Below are positions 9,807 to 20,304 of a DNA stretch of 64,000 bases, in pieces. The position numbers were made by a program, and so were the translations under genes. The DNA is from Daphnia carinata (taxonomy: Eukaryota; Arthropoda; Branchiopoda; Diplostraca; Daphniidae). Location of the stretch: positions 1,240,001 to 1,304,000 of the forward strand of contig NC_081338.1 in NCBI RefSeq assembly GCF_022539665.2, written 5' to 3'. The notes beneath the pieces were generated by a model. It saw only the letters and a list, made by a program, of their open reading frames with translations, ran no database searches and was not told the DNA's origin. Numbering within the stretch: position 1 is the first letter of the stretch; each line of letters begins with the position of its first letter.

Positions 9807-10437
9807 CCACCGGGCCTCGGCCTTGTCTATAAACTTCTGTCTGCTCTCCGCATCCGCCTCGGCCCAAGCTATGCTGTCTTTCAGTTCTCTTTTTTATCAA
9901 AGCCCGATCTTCGAGCAAATCTTCCCGCGTGCCTATCGGAGATTCTGCCCTCGACGAAGCCCGTAACGGCTCTTGTCGTCTTATCGGGCTCTCTTCCAGG
10001 CTTGGCATGCTATCCTCGATTGTTTTCTCCACAATCGATTTTATCTCAGCTCTCACGCCCTCCACTATCTCTGGAATTTGCTCTTTCATTGAGAAGCTTT
10101 CTTTCGCTTGTTCAATCAATACCGCCGCAGAGTTCAGCGCTTGATTGCTTCTCCCGTCTATCTCTCCTACTAACTCCGTGATTGCGGCCACTTTTGACTT
10201 TAAGTCTTCTAGGTCCTCAATCTTTTTTTCCATCGCCTTCATTTTCATGCTCGTGTCTGTCATGAATCTTTCGATTGTTTTTTCCGCGACCTCGACCCTC
10301 TTGTGCAACATAGAGTGGTACGAGTCGCCGGACATACCTTTTCGAGCTTTTCCTCGATGATCGAGAGTCTCTCATCTAGGCTTTGCTCGTCTGGGTCTGT
10401 CACCGTATGTCTCGTCCTCCTGGCCGGGACTGACATT
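9787..10437 (-). pseudogene. BEL/Pao gag N-terminal coiled-coil region
   Basis: Begins at MSVPARRTRH (10437) and continues, after a frame change at ~10340, through a long heptad-rich segment (KAMEKKIEDLEDLKSKVAAI) and a Ser/Glu-rich linker. It overlaps the next frame at ~9800. This position, ahead of the DUF1759-like region and zinc knuckles, corresponds to the N-terminal part of BEL/Pao Gag, which assembles virus-like particles. Confidence 0.65.
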
Positions 10438-10570
10438 TTGCCTTTATAATATATTTTTTGATAGTGGTAGAGATAAACTGATAGTAGAGATATATATTTT
10501 TCCAAATATTTTATTTCAACTTTTAATAATTTATAACAATGTGAACAATATCAATCAAGCACCGGGGATT

Positions 10571-11253
10571 TTAGAATCTCGTCTTCAGAGGACGACGCGA
10601 TTCCTGTCTCGCCAGCCGCTTTGATAACTGCTTGCTCAATCTTTCTTCGGGTGAAGATTTTTTCCAACTGCGTGGTATCCCTGATGTGGACCTCGCTTTC
10701 TTCGCTTGGGGTGGCTCTTTAGAGGGGCCAGCGGCGAGGTCTCTGATTTCTTGGTTCAACCCCGTGGGGGTCGGTGGTGGGGCCGGTATCTGGAACGTGA
10801 GCGGGCGGCAACTCTTTGACTCCGCGCGCCCTTTCCAATATCAGCTCCCTTCTCTGTAAGAACGCGTCTCAGCTTGCTGTCTCCAGCAAGAATCTGGCGT
10901 GTTCCTCGGCCCGTTCTGCTGCCCTTTGTGCCGCTGCTATTACCGAGGAGTGCGACTCCTGGACTTTGGTGAGTGCATCTAGCTGCTCTCTCTCCTGCTC
11001 GTTCAAAAACTGGGCTGGAGATCCAAAGTCGGAGTAATCGGCGTGTGTAAGGGTTTGGCCGACTCTTTTTCTCCACCGGTCTCTTGGCACGCTGTTCAGG
11101 GAACGGCTCCGGGATACGAAGTCTCCTGAACACACCTTTCGGGATGGTCTGTTCTAACTCTTTCCAGAGTTCGTAAGAGCGGGCCTCCGTATCTAAGAGG
11201 TGCTGGAATCTTGCGTACAAGAACTGGTGCTGCTGATGGATGCTGTCCGACAC
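10571..11253 (-). pseudogene. BEL/Pao 5' leader ORF, frameshifted
   Basis: The first ATG of the element on this strand opens a reading frame (MSDSIHQQHQFLYARF…) that is continuous to ~11090, then moves to another frame containing an Ala/Glu-rich helix (residues like EQEREQLDALTKVQESH) down to 10869. It moves again to a Lys/Arg-rich tail ending at 10571. Length and charge pattern suggest a structural (gag-like) or leader protein. No named domain was recognised. Two frame changes make it non-functional as written. Confidence 0.55.
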
Positions 11254-11324
11254 TGTTATGGAATGTACGGGCAGATTTTTATATTATTTTTCTTTCCTTC
11301 TTTCTTTCTTTTTTTCTTTGTTTT

Positions 11325-11337
11325 GTTCGAAGGACCA
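11325..11337 (-). other. BEL/Pao primer-binding site
   Basis: The - strand reads TGGTCCTTCGAAC, starting 3 nt inside the 5' LTR end (TCTCA-AAT-TGG). The TGG start and the TTCGAAC match to a tRNA T-arm region are typical of a tRNA 3'-end primer site. I have not assigned the primer tRNA. Confidence 0.75.
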
Positions 11338-11340
11338 ATT

Positions 11341-12179
11341 TGAGACTTATCCCTTTGAGGGGCTTCTCAATGCCGGAGTCTGCCGGCTCAGCGTAAAGTA
11401 GTGGGCTTGAGGCCTTGGTTGCCTCAGCGTAATAGCCGCGGTACGTCCAGGCCGGCAGCCGGTGGGGGAGCGGGGCTGCCAATGACTTGACTAACTGGAC
11501 CTCAATTTAAGCGACCGTACGGATCTCACCGTCAAATGATCTCAAAAATGATGCCGAGAGACGGCGCGGCCAATATGACGGACACGAATAACAGTAGCTA
11601 GATTACTTGGATCCTTGGCGTTGAATGCCCCCGGGTCGAATGGATCTTCAAGTGAAGCGACGGCCTAAACAGGATCCGGTCCGGATGGAATTGCTGTAAA
11701 GCAACTTCGATGTAGCCGTGGAGGAAAAAGAGCCGGGCCAAAGAAGAAGACAGACGGGCGAATTATCACGGCCGGGCAGATAATGACGGCCAGTTCGGGC
11801 AGCAACACAAGTGATAACAGAGACAAAACTTGATAGTAGTTACCAGAAGAATCCCGCCGACTCCGGGGGCTTCGGTGAAACTCGTGTGTATTTACTCAGC
11901 CGAAAACCGGCCTTTATATACCCAGCATTTACAAAACACCGTTGACTAATATAATCAATTAAACGTACATAAACGTTGGAGTAGGTGTCACCGTTGTTCC
12001 GTCACCCGTTTTCAGCCGCAGGATCGTCCGCTGACGAATCTCCTCCACCGACCCACCGTCGGTTCCTCCTCCGTAACATGGGAAAACTACCAATCAATGG
12101 TTTTTTATGTATTTATGTTTATACTAAGGACGTCCGTTTTGCTTCGTGCAGATTTAAAAGCGTTTACCGTCTACCGTCA
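11341..12179 (-). repeat. BEL/Pao 5' LTR, corrupted
   Basis: Aligns with 3607-4577 but is 839 bp. It carries many small indels (for example TAAACAGG for TAGCAGG and GGATCC for GTAATCC) and lacks ~100 bp near its right end. From ~12078 onward, short blocks of LTR alternate with blocks of the tRNA unit. Confidence 0.75.
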
Positions 12180-12357
12180 TTCTCTCTTTTGGCAGGTAGA
12201 GGTTCGTACCAATCTTCGTGTTGGATCTTCGATGTAATGCCATTGCCGAAACATTTGTGAGGAAAAGCATCAACTTTCAAGCTTGCCTATATCCTTCGCC
12301 ATTGCCAACATTCAACTAATAAGTGAGAAATCTTCACTTAAACATATGTGAAAGTGA

Positions 12358-12430
12358 TGGAGATGCAGGGTATCGATCCCCGTACTTCTCGCATGCTAAG
12401 CGAGCGCTCTACCATCTGAGCTACATCCCC
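12358..12430 (-). tRNA. tRNA-Ala: tRNA-Ala(AGC), copy 4
   Basis: First Ala right of the BEL/Pao element; identical body. Confidence 0.97.
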
Positions 12431-12455
12431 ATTTCAACAAGTGCTCCTTTAGAGT

Positions 12456-12527
12456 GGGCTCATCCGGGAATTGAACCCGGGGCCTCTCGCACCCTAAGCG
12501 AGAATCATACCACTAGACCAATGAGCC
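12456..12527 (-). tRNA. tRNA-Pro: tRNA-Pro(AGG), copy 4
   Basis: TTCAATT form, same body as copy 1. Confidence 0.97.
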
Positions 12528-13014
12528 ACGTATCAAATTTCCGCGATCGCAAAATTAGAGCGACAGCAAGACAGAGCTGAAAATGCTTGATTTGTCCTGG
12601 CAAGTTTTTAAACTATGCGGAAATGACAAAAGGTGGGCCTGCATCATACAGTATGAACAAAGCCTCTCTCGGCTGCCGGGAATGCGTTATTGAAGGGACG
12701 GCTATCACAAGAATGTCAGATATTCTACGGCGGGAAACGACCGAAAACAACAAAGGAAGGATGCAAAAACAACAAGCGAGAAACAGAGAGCTCCAGAAAA
12801 AAAACATCTCGGCGAGAATGACACTACTCGTCAAATGAGCCACGTCCAACATTTCAACGTCAACTAAGTTAGAACGACAATCCCCTGTCCCTCGTAAGGC
12901 AGGGTTCATGTCTGAACGATCGTGAACTCAGCCGAAATCATGGCTATTGTAATTGCTGTGACAAGAACATTTTCTTGTGCTGCAATCCACAAGACTTGGA
13001 AGATATTGTTATAT

Positions 13015-13087
13015 GCCGAAATAGCTCAGCTGGGAGAGCGTTAGACTGAAGATCTAAAGGTCCCTGGTTCGATCCCGGGTTTCGGCA
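13015..13087 (+). tRNA. tRNA-Phe: tRNA-Phe(GAA), copy 5
   Basis: C16 form; first Phe right of the BEL/Pao insertion; 5' flank ends TTATAT. Confidence 0.97.
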
Positions 13088-13091
13088 ACCA

Positions 13092-13163
13092 TCCCATATG
13101 GTCTAGTGGCTAGGATACCTGGCTTTCACCCAGGAGGCTCGGGTTCGATTCCCGGTATGGGAA
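13092..13163 (+). tRNA. tRNA-Glu: tRNA-Glu(TTC), copy 4
   Basis: Intact; 3' spacer is type B (CAAAAATCCTCGA), which makes the unit 3 bp shorter. Confidence 0.97.
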
Positions 13164-13395
13164 CCAAAAATCCTCGATAGTGTTTAGTGCCCGTTTTGCT
13201 TCGTGCAGATTTAAAAAGCGAAATTCTCTCTTTTGGCAGGTAGAGGTGTACCAAGTTCGTGTATCTTCGATGTAATGCCATTGCCGAAACATTTGTGAGG
13301 AAAAGCATCAACTTTCAAGCTTGCCTATATCCTTCGCCATTGCCAACATTCAACTAATAAGTGAGAAATCTTCACTTAAACATATGTGAAAGTGA

Positions 13396-13468
13396 TGGAG
13401 ATGCAGGGTATCGATCCCCGTACTTCTCGCATGCTAAGCGAGCGCTCTACCATCTGAGCTACATCCCC
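13396..13468 (-). tRNA. tRNA-Ala: tRNA-Ala(AGC), copy 5
   Basis: Identical body; GTTGC spacer variant, as in copy 3. Confidence 0.97.
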
Positions 13469-13493
13469 GTTGCAACAAGTGCTCCTTTAGAGC

Positions 13494-13565
13494 GGGCTCA
13501 TCCGGGAATTGAACCCGGGGCCTCTCGCACCCTAAGCGAGAATCATACCACTAGACCAATGAGCC
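13494..13565 (-). tRNA. tRNA-Pro: tRNA-Pro(AGG), copy 5
   Basis: TTCAATT form. Confidence 0.97.
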
Positions 13566-14052
13566 ACGTATCAAATTTCCGCGATCGCAAAATTAGAGCG
13601 ACAGCAAGACAGAGCTGAAAATGCTTGATTTGTCCTGGCAAGTTTTTAAACTATGCGGAAATGACAAAAGGTGGGCCTGCATCATACAGTATGAACAAAG
13701 CCTCTCTCGGCTGCCGGGAATGCGTTATTGAAGGGACGGCTATCACAAGAATGTCAGATATTCTACGGCGGGAAACGACCGAAAACAACAAAGGAAGGAT
13801 GCAAAAACAACAAGCGAGAAACAGAGAGCTCCAGAAAAAAAACATCTCGGCGAGAATGACACTACTCGTCAAATGAGCCACGTCCAACATTTCAACGTCA
13901 ACTAAGTTAGAACGACAATCCCCTGTCCCTCGTAAGGCAGGGTTCATGTCTGAACGATCGTGAACTCAGCCGAAATCATGGCTATTGTAATTGCTGTGAC
14001 AAGAACATTTTCTTGTGCTGCAATCCACAAGACTTGGAAGATATTGTTATAT

Positions 14053-14125
14053 GCCGAAATAGCTCAGCTGGGAGAGCGTTAGACTGAAGATCTAAAGGTC
14101 CCTGGTTCGATCCCGGGTTTCGGCA
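14053..14125 (+). tRNA. tRNA-Phe: tRNA-Phe(GAA), copy 6
   Basis: C16 form; 5' flank ends TTATAT. Confidence 0.97.
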
Positions 14126-14129
14126 ACCA

Positions 14130-14201
14130 TCCCATATGGTCTAGTGGCTAGGATACCTGGCTTTCACCCAGGAGGCTCGGGTTCGATTCCCGGTATGGGA
14201 A
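14130..14201 (+). tRNA. tRNA-Glu: tRNA-Glu(TTC), copy 5
   Basis: Intact; type A 3' spacer. Confidence 0.97.
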
Positions 14202-14436
14202 CATTACCAATCAACGAGTAGTGTTTAGTGCCCGTTTTGCTTCGTGCAGATTTAAAAAGCGAAATTCTCTCTTTTGGCAGGTAGAGGTGTACCAAGTTCG
14301 TGTATCTTCGATGTAATGCCATTGCCGAAACATTTGTGAGGAAAAGCATCAACTTTCAAGCTTGCCTATATCCTTCGCCATTGCCAACATTCAACTAATA
14401 AGTGAGAAATCTTCACTTAAACATATGTGAAAGTGA

Positions 14437-14509
14437 TGGAGATGCAGGGTATCGATCCCCGTACTTCTCGCATGCTAAGCGAGCGCTCTACCATCTGAGC
14501 TACATCCCC
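14437..14509 (-). tRNA. tRNA-Ala: tRNA-Ala(AGC), copy 6
   Basis: Identical body. Confidence 0.97.
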
Positions 14510-14534
14510 ATTTCAACAAGTGCTCCTTTAGAGC

Positions 14535-14606
14535 GGGCTCATCCGGGAATCGAACCCGGGACCTCTCGCACCCTAAGCGAGAATCATACGACTAGACCAA
14601 TGAGCC
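14535..14606 (-). tRNA. tRNA-Pro: tRNA-Pro(AGG), copy 6
   Basis: TTCGATT variant, same as copy 2. Confidence 0.97.
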
Positions 14607-15093
14607 ACGTATCAAATTTCCGCGATCGCAAAATTAGAGCGACAGCAAGACAGAGCTGAAAATGCTTGATTTGTCCTGGCAAGTTTTTAAACTATGCGGA
14701 AATGACAAAAGGTGGGCCTGCATCATACAGTATGAACAAAGCCTCTCTCGGCTGCCGGGAATGCGTTATTGAAGGGACGGCTATCACAAGAATGTCAGAT
14801 ATTCTACGGCGGGAAACGACCGAAAACAACAAAGGAAGGATGCAAAAACAACAAGCGAGAAACAGAGAGCTCCAGAAAAAAAACATCTCGGCGAGAATGA
14901 CACTACTCGTCAAATGAGCCACGTCCAACATTTCAACGTCAACTAAGTTAGAACGACAATCCCCTGTCCCTCGTAAGGCAGGGTTCATGTCTGAACGATC
15001 GTGAACTCAGCCGAAATCATGGCTATTGTAATTGCTGTGACAAGAACATTTTCTTGTGCTGCAATCCACAAGACTTGGAAGATATTTACATGT

Positions 15094-15166
15094 GCCGAAA
15101 TAGCTCAGCTGGGAGAGCGTTAGACTGAAGATCTAAAGGTCCCTGGTTCGATCCCGGGTTTCGGCA
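15094..15166 (+). tRNA. tRNA-Phe: tRNA-Phe(GAA), copy 7
   Basis: C16 form; 5' flank ends TTACATGT. Confidence 0.97.
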
Positions 15167-15170
15167 ACCA

Positions 15171-15242
15171 TCCCATATGGTCTAGTGGCTAGGATACCTG
15201 GCTTTCACCCAGGAGGCTCGGGTTCGATTCCCGGTATGGGAA
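15171..15242 (+). tRNA. tRNA-Glu: tRNA-Glu(TTC), copy 6
   Basis: Intact; type B 3' spacer. Confidence 0.97.
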
Positions 15243-15474
15243 CCAAAAATCCTCGATAGTGTTTAGTGCCCGTTTTGCTTCGTGCAGATTTAAAAAGCGA
15301 AATTCTCTCTTTTGGCAGGTAGAGGTGTACCAAGTTCGTGTATCTTCGATGTAATGCCATTGCCGAAACATTTGTGAGGAAAAGCATCAACTTTCAAGCT
15401 TGCCTATATCCTTCGCCATTGCCAACATTCAACTAATAAGTGAGAAATCTTCACTTAAACATATGTGAAAGTGA

Positions 15475-15547
15475 TGGAGATGCAGGGTATCGATCCCCGT
15501 ACTTCTCGCATGCTAAGCGAGCGCTCTACCATCTGAGCTACATCCCC
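15475..15547 (-). tRNA. tRNA-Ala: tRNA-Ala(AGC), copy 7
   Basis: Identical body. Confidence 0.97.
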
Positions 15548-15572
15548 ATTTCAACAAGTGCTCCTTTAGAGT

Positions 15573-15644
15573 GGGCTCATCCGGGAATTGAACCCGGGGC
15601 CTCTCGCACCCTAAGCGAGAATCATACCACTAGACCAATGAGCC
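15573..15644 (-). tRNA. tRNA-Pro: tRNA-Pro(AGG), copy 7
   Basis: TTCAATT form. Confidence 0.97.
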
Positions 15645-16131
15645 ACGTATCAAATTTCCGCGATCGCAAAATTAGAGCGACAGCAAGACAGAGCTGAAAA
15701 TGCTTGATTTGTCCTGGCAAGTTTTTAAACTATGCGGAAATGACAAAAGGTGGGCCTGCATCATACAGTATGAACAAAGCCTCTCTCGGCTGCCGGGAAT
15801 GCGTTATTGAAGGGACGGCTATCACAAGAATGTCAGATATTCTACGGCGGGAAACGACCGAAAACAACAAAGGAAGGATGCAAAAACAACAAGCGAGAAA
15901 CAGAGAGCTCCAGAAAAAAAACATCTCGGCGAGAATGACACTACTCGTCAAATGAGCCACGTCCAACATTTCAACGTCAACTAAGTTAGAACGACAATCC
16001 CCTGTCCCTCGTAAGGCAGGGTTCATGTCTGAACGATCGTGAACTCAGCCGAAATCATGGCTATTGTAATTGCTGTGACAAGAACATTTTCTTGTGCTGC
16101 AATCCACAAGACTTGGAAGATATTGTTGTGT

Positions 16132-16204
16132 GCCGAAATAGCTCAGTTGGGAGAGCGTTAGACTGAAGATCTAAAGGTCCCTGGTTCGATCCCGGGTTTC
16201 GGCA
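16132..16204 (+). tRNA. tRNA-Phe: tRNA-Phe(GAA), copy 8
   Basis: T16 form; 5' flank ends TTGTGT. Confidence 0.97.
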
Positions 16205-16208
16205 ACCA

Positions 16209-16280
16209 TCCCATATGGTCTAGTGGCTAGGATACCTGGCTTTCACCCAGGAGGCTCGGGTTCGATTCCCGGTATGGGAA
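16209..16280 (+). tRNA. tRNA-Glu: tRNA-Glu(TTC), copy 7
   Basis: Intact; type A 3' spacer. Confidence 0.97.
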
Positions 16281-16515
16281 CATTACCAATCAACGAGTAG
16301 TGTTTAGTGCCCGTTTTGCTTCGTGCAGATTTAAAAAGCGAAATTCTCTCTTTTGGCAGGTAGAGGTGTACCAAGTTCGTGTATCTTCGATGTAATGCCA
16401 TTGCCGAAACATTTGTGAGGAAAAGCATCAACTTTCAAGCTTGCCTATATCCTTCGCCATTGCCAACATTCAACTAATAAGTGAGAAATCTTCACTTAAA
16501 CATATGTGAAAGTGA

Positions 16516-16588
16516 TGGAGATGCAGGGTATCGATCCCCGTACTTCTCGCATGCTAAGCGAGCGCTCTACCATCTGAGCTACATCCCC
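16516..16588 (-). tRNA. tRNA-Ala: tRNA-Ala(AGC), copy 8
   Basis: Identical body. Confidence 0.97.
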
Positions 16589-16613
16589 ATTTCAACAAGT
16601 GCTCCTTTAGAGC

Positions 16614-16685
16614 GGGCTCATCCGGGAATTGAACCCGGGGCCTCTCGCACCCTAAGCGAGAATCATACCACTAGACCAATGAGCC
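16614..16685 (-). tRNA. tRNA-Pro: tRNA-Pro(AGG), copy 8
   Basis: TTCAATT form. Confidence 0.97.
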
Positions 16686-17172
16686 ACGTATCAAATTTCC
16701 GCGATCGCAAAATTAGAGCGACAGCAAGACAGAGCTGAAAATGCTTGATTTGTCCTGGCAAGTTTTTAAACTATGCGGAAATGACAAAAGGTGGGCCTGC
16801 ATCATACAGTATGAACAAAGCCTCTCTCGGCTGCCGGGAATGCGTTATTGAAGGGACGGCTATCACAAGAATGTCAGATATTCTACGGCGGGAAACGACC
16901 GAAAACAACAAAGGAAGGATGCAAAAACAACAAGCGAGAAACAGAGAGCTCCAGAAAAAAAACATCTCGGCGAGAATGACACTACTCGTCAAATGAGCCA
17001 CGTCCAACATTTCAACGTCAACTAAGTTAGAACGACAATCCCCTGTCCCTCGTAAGGCAGGGTTCATGTCTGAACGATCGTGAACTCAGCCGAAATCATG
17101 GCTATTGTAATTGCTGTGACAAGAACATTTTCTTGTGCTGCAATCCACAAGACTTGGAAGATATTGTTGTGT

Positions 17173-17245
17173 GCCGAAATAGCTCAGTTGGGAGAGCGTT
17201 AGACTGAAGATCTAAAGGTCCCTGGTTCGATCCCGGGTTTCGGCA
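17173..17245 (+). tRNA. tRNA-Phe: tRNA-Phe(GAA), copy 9
   Basis: T16 form; the following tRNA-Glu is truncated by a ~138-bp deletion, so this Phe has lost its partner and the usual downstream T-run. Confidence 0.97.
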
Positions 17246-17249
17246 ACCA

Positions 17250-17284
17250 TCCCATATGGTCTAGTGGCTAGGATACCTGGCTTT
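17250..17284 (+). pseudogene. Truncated tRNA-Glu (5' half only)
   Basis: Stops inside the anticodon loop (…CTGGCTTT), joined directly to the distal spacer (ATCTTCGATG). The ~138-bp deletion explains the short 902-bp unit. No B box remains. Confidence 0.95.
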
Positions 17285-17417
17285 ATCTTCGATGTAATGC
17301 CATTGCCGAAACATTTGTGAGGAAAAGCATCAACTTTCAAGCTTGCCTATATCCTTCGCCATTGCCAACATTCAACTAATAAGTGAGAAATCTTCACTTA
17401 AACATATGTGAAAGTGA

Positions 17418-17490
17418 TGGAGATGCAGGGTATCGATCCCCGTACTTCTCGCATGCTAAGCGAGCGCTCTACCATCTGAGCTACATCCCC
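17418..17490 (-). tRNA. tRNA-Ala: tRNA-Ala(AGC), copy 9
   Basis: Identical body; lies in the short 902-bp unit, only ~130 bp from the truncated Glu. Confidence 0.97.
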
Positions 17491-17515
17491 ATTTCAACAA
17501 GTGCTCCTTTAGAGT

Positions 17516-17587
17516 GGGCTCATCCGGGAATTGAACCCGGGGCCTCTCGCACCCTAAGCGAGAATCATACCACTAGACCAATGAGCC
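17516..17587 (-). tRNA. tRNA-Pro: tRNA-Pro(AGG), copy 9
   Basis: TTCAATT form. Confidence 0.97.
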
Positions 17588-18074
17588 ACGTATCAAATTT
17601 CCGCGATCGCAAAATTAGAGCGACAGCAAGACAGAGCTGAAAATGCTTGATTTGTCCTGGCAAGTTTTTAAACTATGCGGAAATGACAAAAGGTGGGCCT
17701 GCATCATACAGTATGAACAAAGCCTCTCTCGGCTGCCGGGAATGCGTTATTGAAGGGACGGCTATCACAAGAATGTCAGATATTCTACGGCGGGAAACGA
17801 CCGAAAACAACAAAGGAAGGATGCAAAAACAACAAGCGAGAAACAGAGAGCTCCAGAAAAAAAACATCTCGGCGAGAATGACACTACTCGTCAAATGAGC
17901 CACGTCCAACATTTCAACGTCAACTAAGTTAGAACGACAATCCCCTGTCCCTCGTAAGGCAGGGTTCATGTCTGAACGATCGTGAACTCAGCCGAAATCA
18001 TGGCTATTGTAATTGCTGTGACAAGAACATTTTCTTGTGCTGCAATCCACAAGACTTGGAAGATATTTACATGT

Positions 18075-18147
18075 GCCGAAATAGCTCAGCTGGGAGAGCG
18101 TTAGACTGAAGATCTAAAGGTCCCTGGTTCGATCCCGGGTTTCGGCA
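18075..18147 (+). tRNA. tRNA-Phe: tRNA-Phe(GAA), copy 10
   Basis: C16 form; 5' flank ends TTACATGT, as in copy 7. Confidence 0.97.
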
Positions 18148-18151
18148 ACCA

Positions 18152-18223
18152 TCCCATATGGTCTAGTGGCTAGGATACCTGGCTTTCACCCAGGAGGCTC
18201 GGGTTCGATTCCCGGTATGGGAA
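18152..18223 (+). tRNA. tRNA-Glu: tRNA-Glu(TTC), copy 8
   Basis: Intact; type A 3' spacer. Confidence 0.97.
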
Positions 18224-18458
18224 CATTACCAATCAACGAGTAGTGTTTAGTGCCCGTTTTGCTTCGTGCAGATTTAAAAAGCGAAATTCTCTCTTTTGGC
18301 AGGTAGAGGTGTACCAAGTTCGTGTATCTTCGATGTAATGCCATTGCCGAAACATTTGTGAGGAAAAGCATCAACTTTCAAGCTTGCCTATATCCTTCGC
18401 CATTGCCAACATTCAACTAATAAGTGAGAAATCTTCACTTAAACATATGTGAAAGTGA

Positions 18459-18531
18459 TGGAGATGCAGGGTATCGATCCCCGTACTTCTCGCATGCTAA
18501 GCGAGCGCTCTACCATCTGAGCTACATCCCC
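18459..18531 (-). tRNA. tRNA-Ala: tRNA-Ala(AGC), copy 10
   Basis: Identical body. Confidence 0.97.
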
Positions 18532-18556
18532 ATTTCAACAAGTGCTCCTTTAGAGC

Positions 18557-18628
18557 GGGCTCATCCGGGAATTGAACCCGGGACCTCTCGCACCCTAAGC
18601 GAGAATCATACGACTAGACCAATGAGCC
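18557..18628 (-). tRNA. tRNA-Pro: tRNA-Pro(AGG), copy 10
   Basis: Recombinant form: T loop TTCAATT as in copy 1, but variable loop GGTCCC and D-loop AGTCG as in copy 2. Confidence 0.97.
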
Positions 18629-19115
18629 ACGTATCAAATTTCCGCGATCGCAAAATTAGAGCGACAGCAAGACAGAGCTGAAAATGCTTGATTTGTCCTG
18701 GCAAGTTTTTAAACTATGCGGAAATGACAAAAGGTGGGCCTGCATCATACAGTATGAACAAAGCCTCTCTCGGCTGCCGGGAATGCGTTATTGAAGGGAC
18801 GGCTATCACAAGAATGTCAGATATTCTACGGCGGGAAACGACCGAAAACAACAAAGGAAGGATGCAAAAACAACAAGCGAGAAACAGAGAGCTCCAGAAA
18901 AAAAACATCTCGGCGAGAATGACACTACTCGTCAAATGAGCCACGTCCAACATTTCAACGTCAACTAAGTTAGAACGACAATCCCCTGTCCCTCGTAAGG
19001 CAGGGTTCATGTCTGAACGATCGTGAACTCAGCCGAAATCATGGCTATTGTAATTGCTGTGACAAGAACATTTTCTTGTGCTGCAATCCACAAGACTTGG
19101 AAGATATTGTTGTGT

Positions 19116-19188
19116 GCCGAAATAGCTCAGTTGGGAGAGCGTTAGACTGAAGATCTAAAGGTCCCTGGTTCGATCCCGGGTTTCGGCA
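19116..19188 (+). tRNA. tRNA-Phe: tRNA-Phe(GAA), copy 11
   Basis: T16 form; 5' flank ends TTGTGT. Confidence 0.97.
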
Positions 19189-19192
19189 ACCA

Positions 19193-19264
19193 TCCCATAT
19201 GGTCTAGTGGCTAGGATACCTGGCTTTCACCCAGGAGGCTCGGGTTCGATTCCCGGTATGGGAA
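19193..19264 (+). tRNA. tRNA-Glu: tRNA-Glu(TTC), copy 9
   Basis: Intact; type A 3' spacer. Confidence 0.97.
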
Positions 19265-19499
19265 CATTACCAATCAACGAGTAGTGTTTAGTGCCCGTTT
19301 TGCTTCGTGCAGATTTAAAAAGCGAAATTCTCTCTTTTGGCAGGTAGAGGTGTACCAAGTTCGTGTATCTTCGATGTAATGCCATTGCCGAAACATTTGT
19401 GAGGAAAAGCATCAACTTTCAAGCTTGCCTATATCCTTCGCCATTGCCAACATTCAACTAATAAGTGAGAAATCTTCACTTAAACATATGTGAAAGTGA

Positions 19500-19572
19500 T
19501 GGAGATGCAGGGTATCGATCCCCGTACTTCTCGCATGCTAAGCGAGCGCTCTACCATCTGAGCTACATCCCC
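19500..19572 (-). tRNA. tRNA-Ala: tRNA-Ala(AGC), copy 11
   Basis: Identical body. Confidence 0.97.
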
Positions 19573-19597
19573 ATTTCAACAAGTGCTCCTTTAGAGC

Positions 19598-19669
19598 GGG
19601 CTCATCCGGGAATTGAACCCGGGACCTCTCGCACCCTAAGCGAGAATCATACCACTAGACCAATGAGCC
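19598..19669 (-). tRNA. tRNA-Pro: tRNA-Pro(AGG), copy 11
   Basis: Second recombinant form: T loop TTCAATT, variable loop GGTCCC, D-loop AGTGG. Confidence 0.97.
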
Positions 19670-20155
19670 ACGTATCAAATTTCCGCGATCGCAAAATTAG
19701 AGCGACAGCAAGACAGAGCTGAAAATGCTTGATTTGTCCTGGCAAGTTTTTAAACTATGCGGAAATGACAAAAGGTGGGCCTGCATCATACAGTATGAAC
19801 AAAGCCTCTCTCGGCTGCCGGGAATGCGTTATTGAAGGGACGGCTATCACAAGAATGTCAGATATTCTACGGCGGGAAACGACCGAAAACAACAAAGGAA
19901 GGATGCAAAAACAACAAGCGAGAAACAGAGAGCTCCAGAAAAAAACATCTCGGCGAGAATGACACTACTCGTCAAATGAGCCACGTCCAACATTTCAACG
20001 TCAACTAAGTTAGAACGACAATCCCCTGTCCCTCGTAAGGCAGGGTTCATGTCTGAACGATCGTGAACTCAGCCGAAATCATGGCTATTGTAATTGCTGT
20101 GACAAGAACATTTTCTTGTGCTGCAATCCACAAGACTTGGAAGATATTGTCATGT

Positions 20156-20228
20156 GCCGAAATAGCTCAGTTGGGAGAGCGTTAGACTGAAGATCTAAAG
20201 GTCCCTGGTTCGATCCCGGGTTTCGGCA
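20156..20228 (+). tRNA. tRNA-Phe: tRNA-Phe(GAA), copy 12
   Basis: T16 form with a unique 5' flank ending GTCATGT. Confidence 0.97.
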
Positions 20229-20232
20229 ACCA

Positions 20233-20304
20233 TCCCATATGGTCTAGTGGCTAGGATACCTGGCTTTCACCCAGGAGGCTCGGGTTCGATTCCCGGTATG
20301 GGAA
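20233..20304 (+). tRNA. tRNA-Glu: tRNA-Glu(TTC), copy 10
   Basis: Intact; type B 3' spacer. Confidence 0.97.

Larger units (their letters stand above)
3607..12179 (-). mobile_element. BEL/Pao LTR retrotransposon, degenerate
   Basis: Full-length architecture on the - strand. The 5' LTR is at 11341-12179, the primer-binding site at 11325-11337, then gag-like ORFs, CCHC knuckles, protease, RT, RNase H, integrase (11253 down to 4680), a polypurine tract, and the 3' LTR at 3607-4577. The order protease-RT-RNase H-integrase with a DUF1759-type gag region and a Pao-type RT (YVDD) is characteristic of BEL/Pao. At least six reading-frame breaks interrupt the coding region, so it is not autonomous as assembled. 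Several breaks could be sequencing indels. It interrupts one unit of the tRNA array, which must therefore be older than the insertion. No clean target-site duplication is visible because the right junction is scrambled. Confidence 0.93.
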
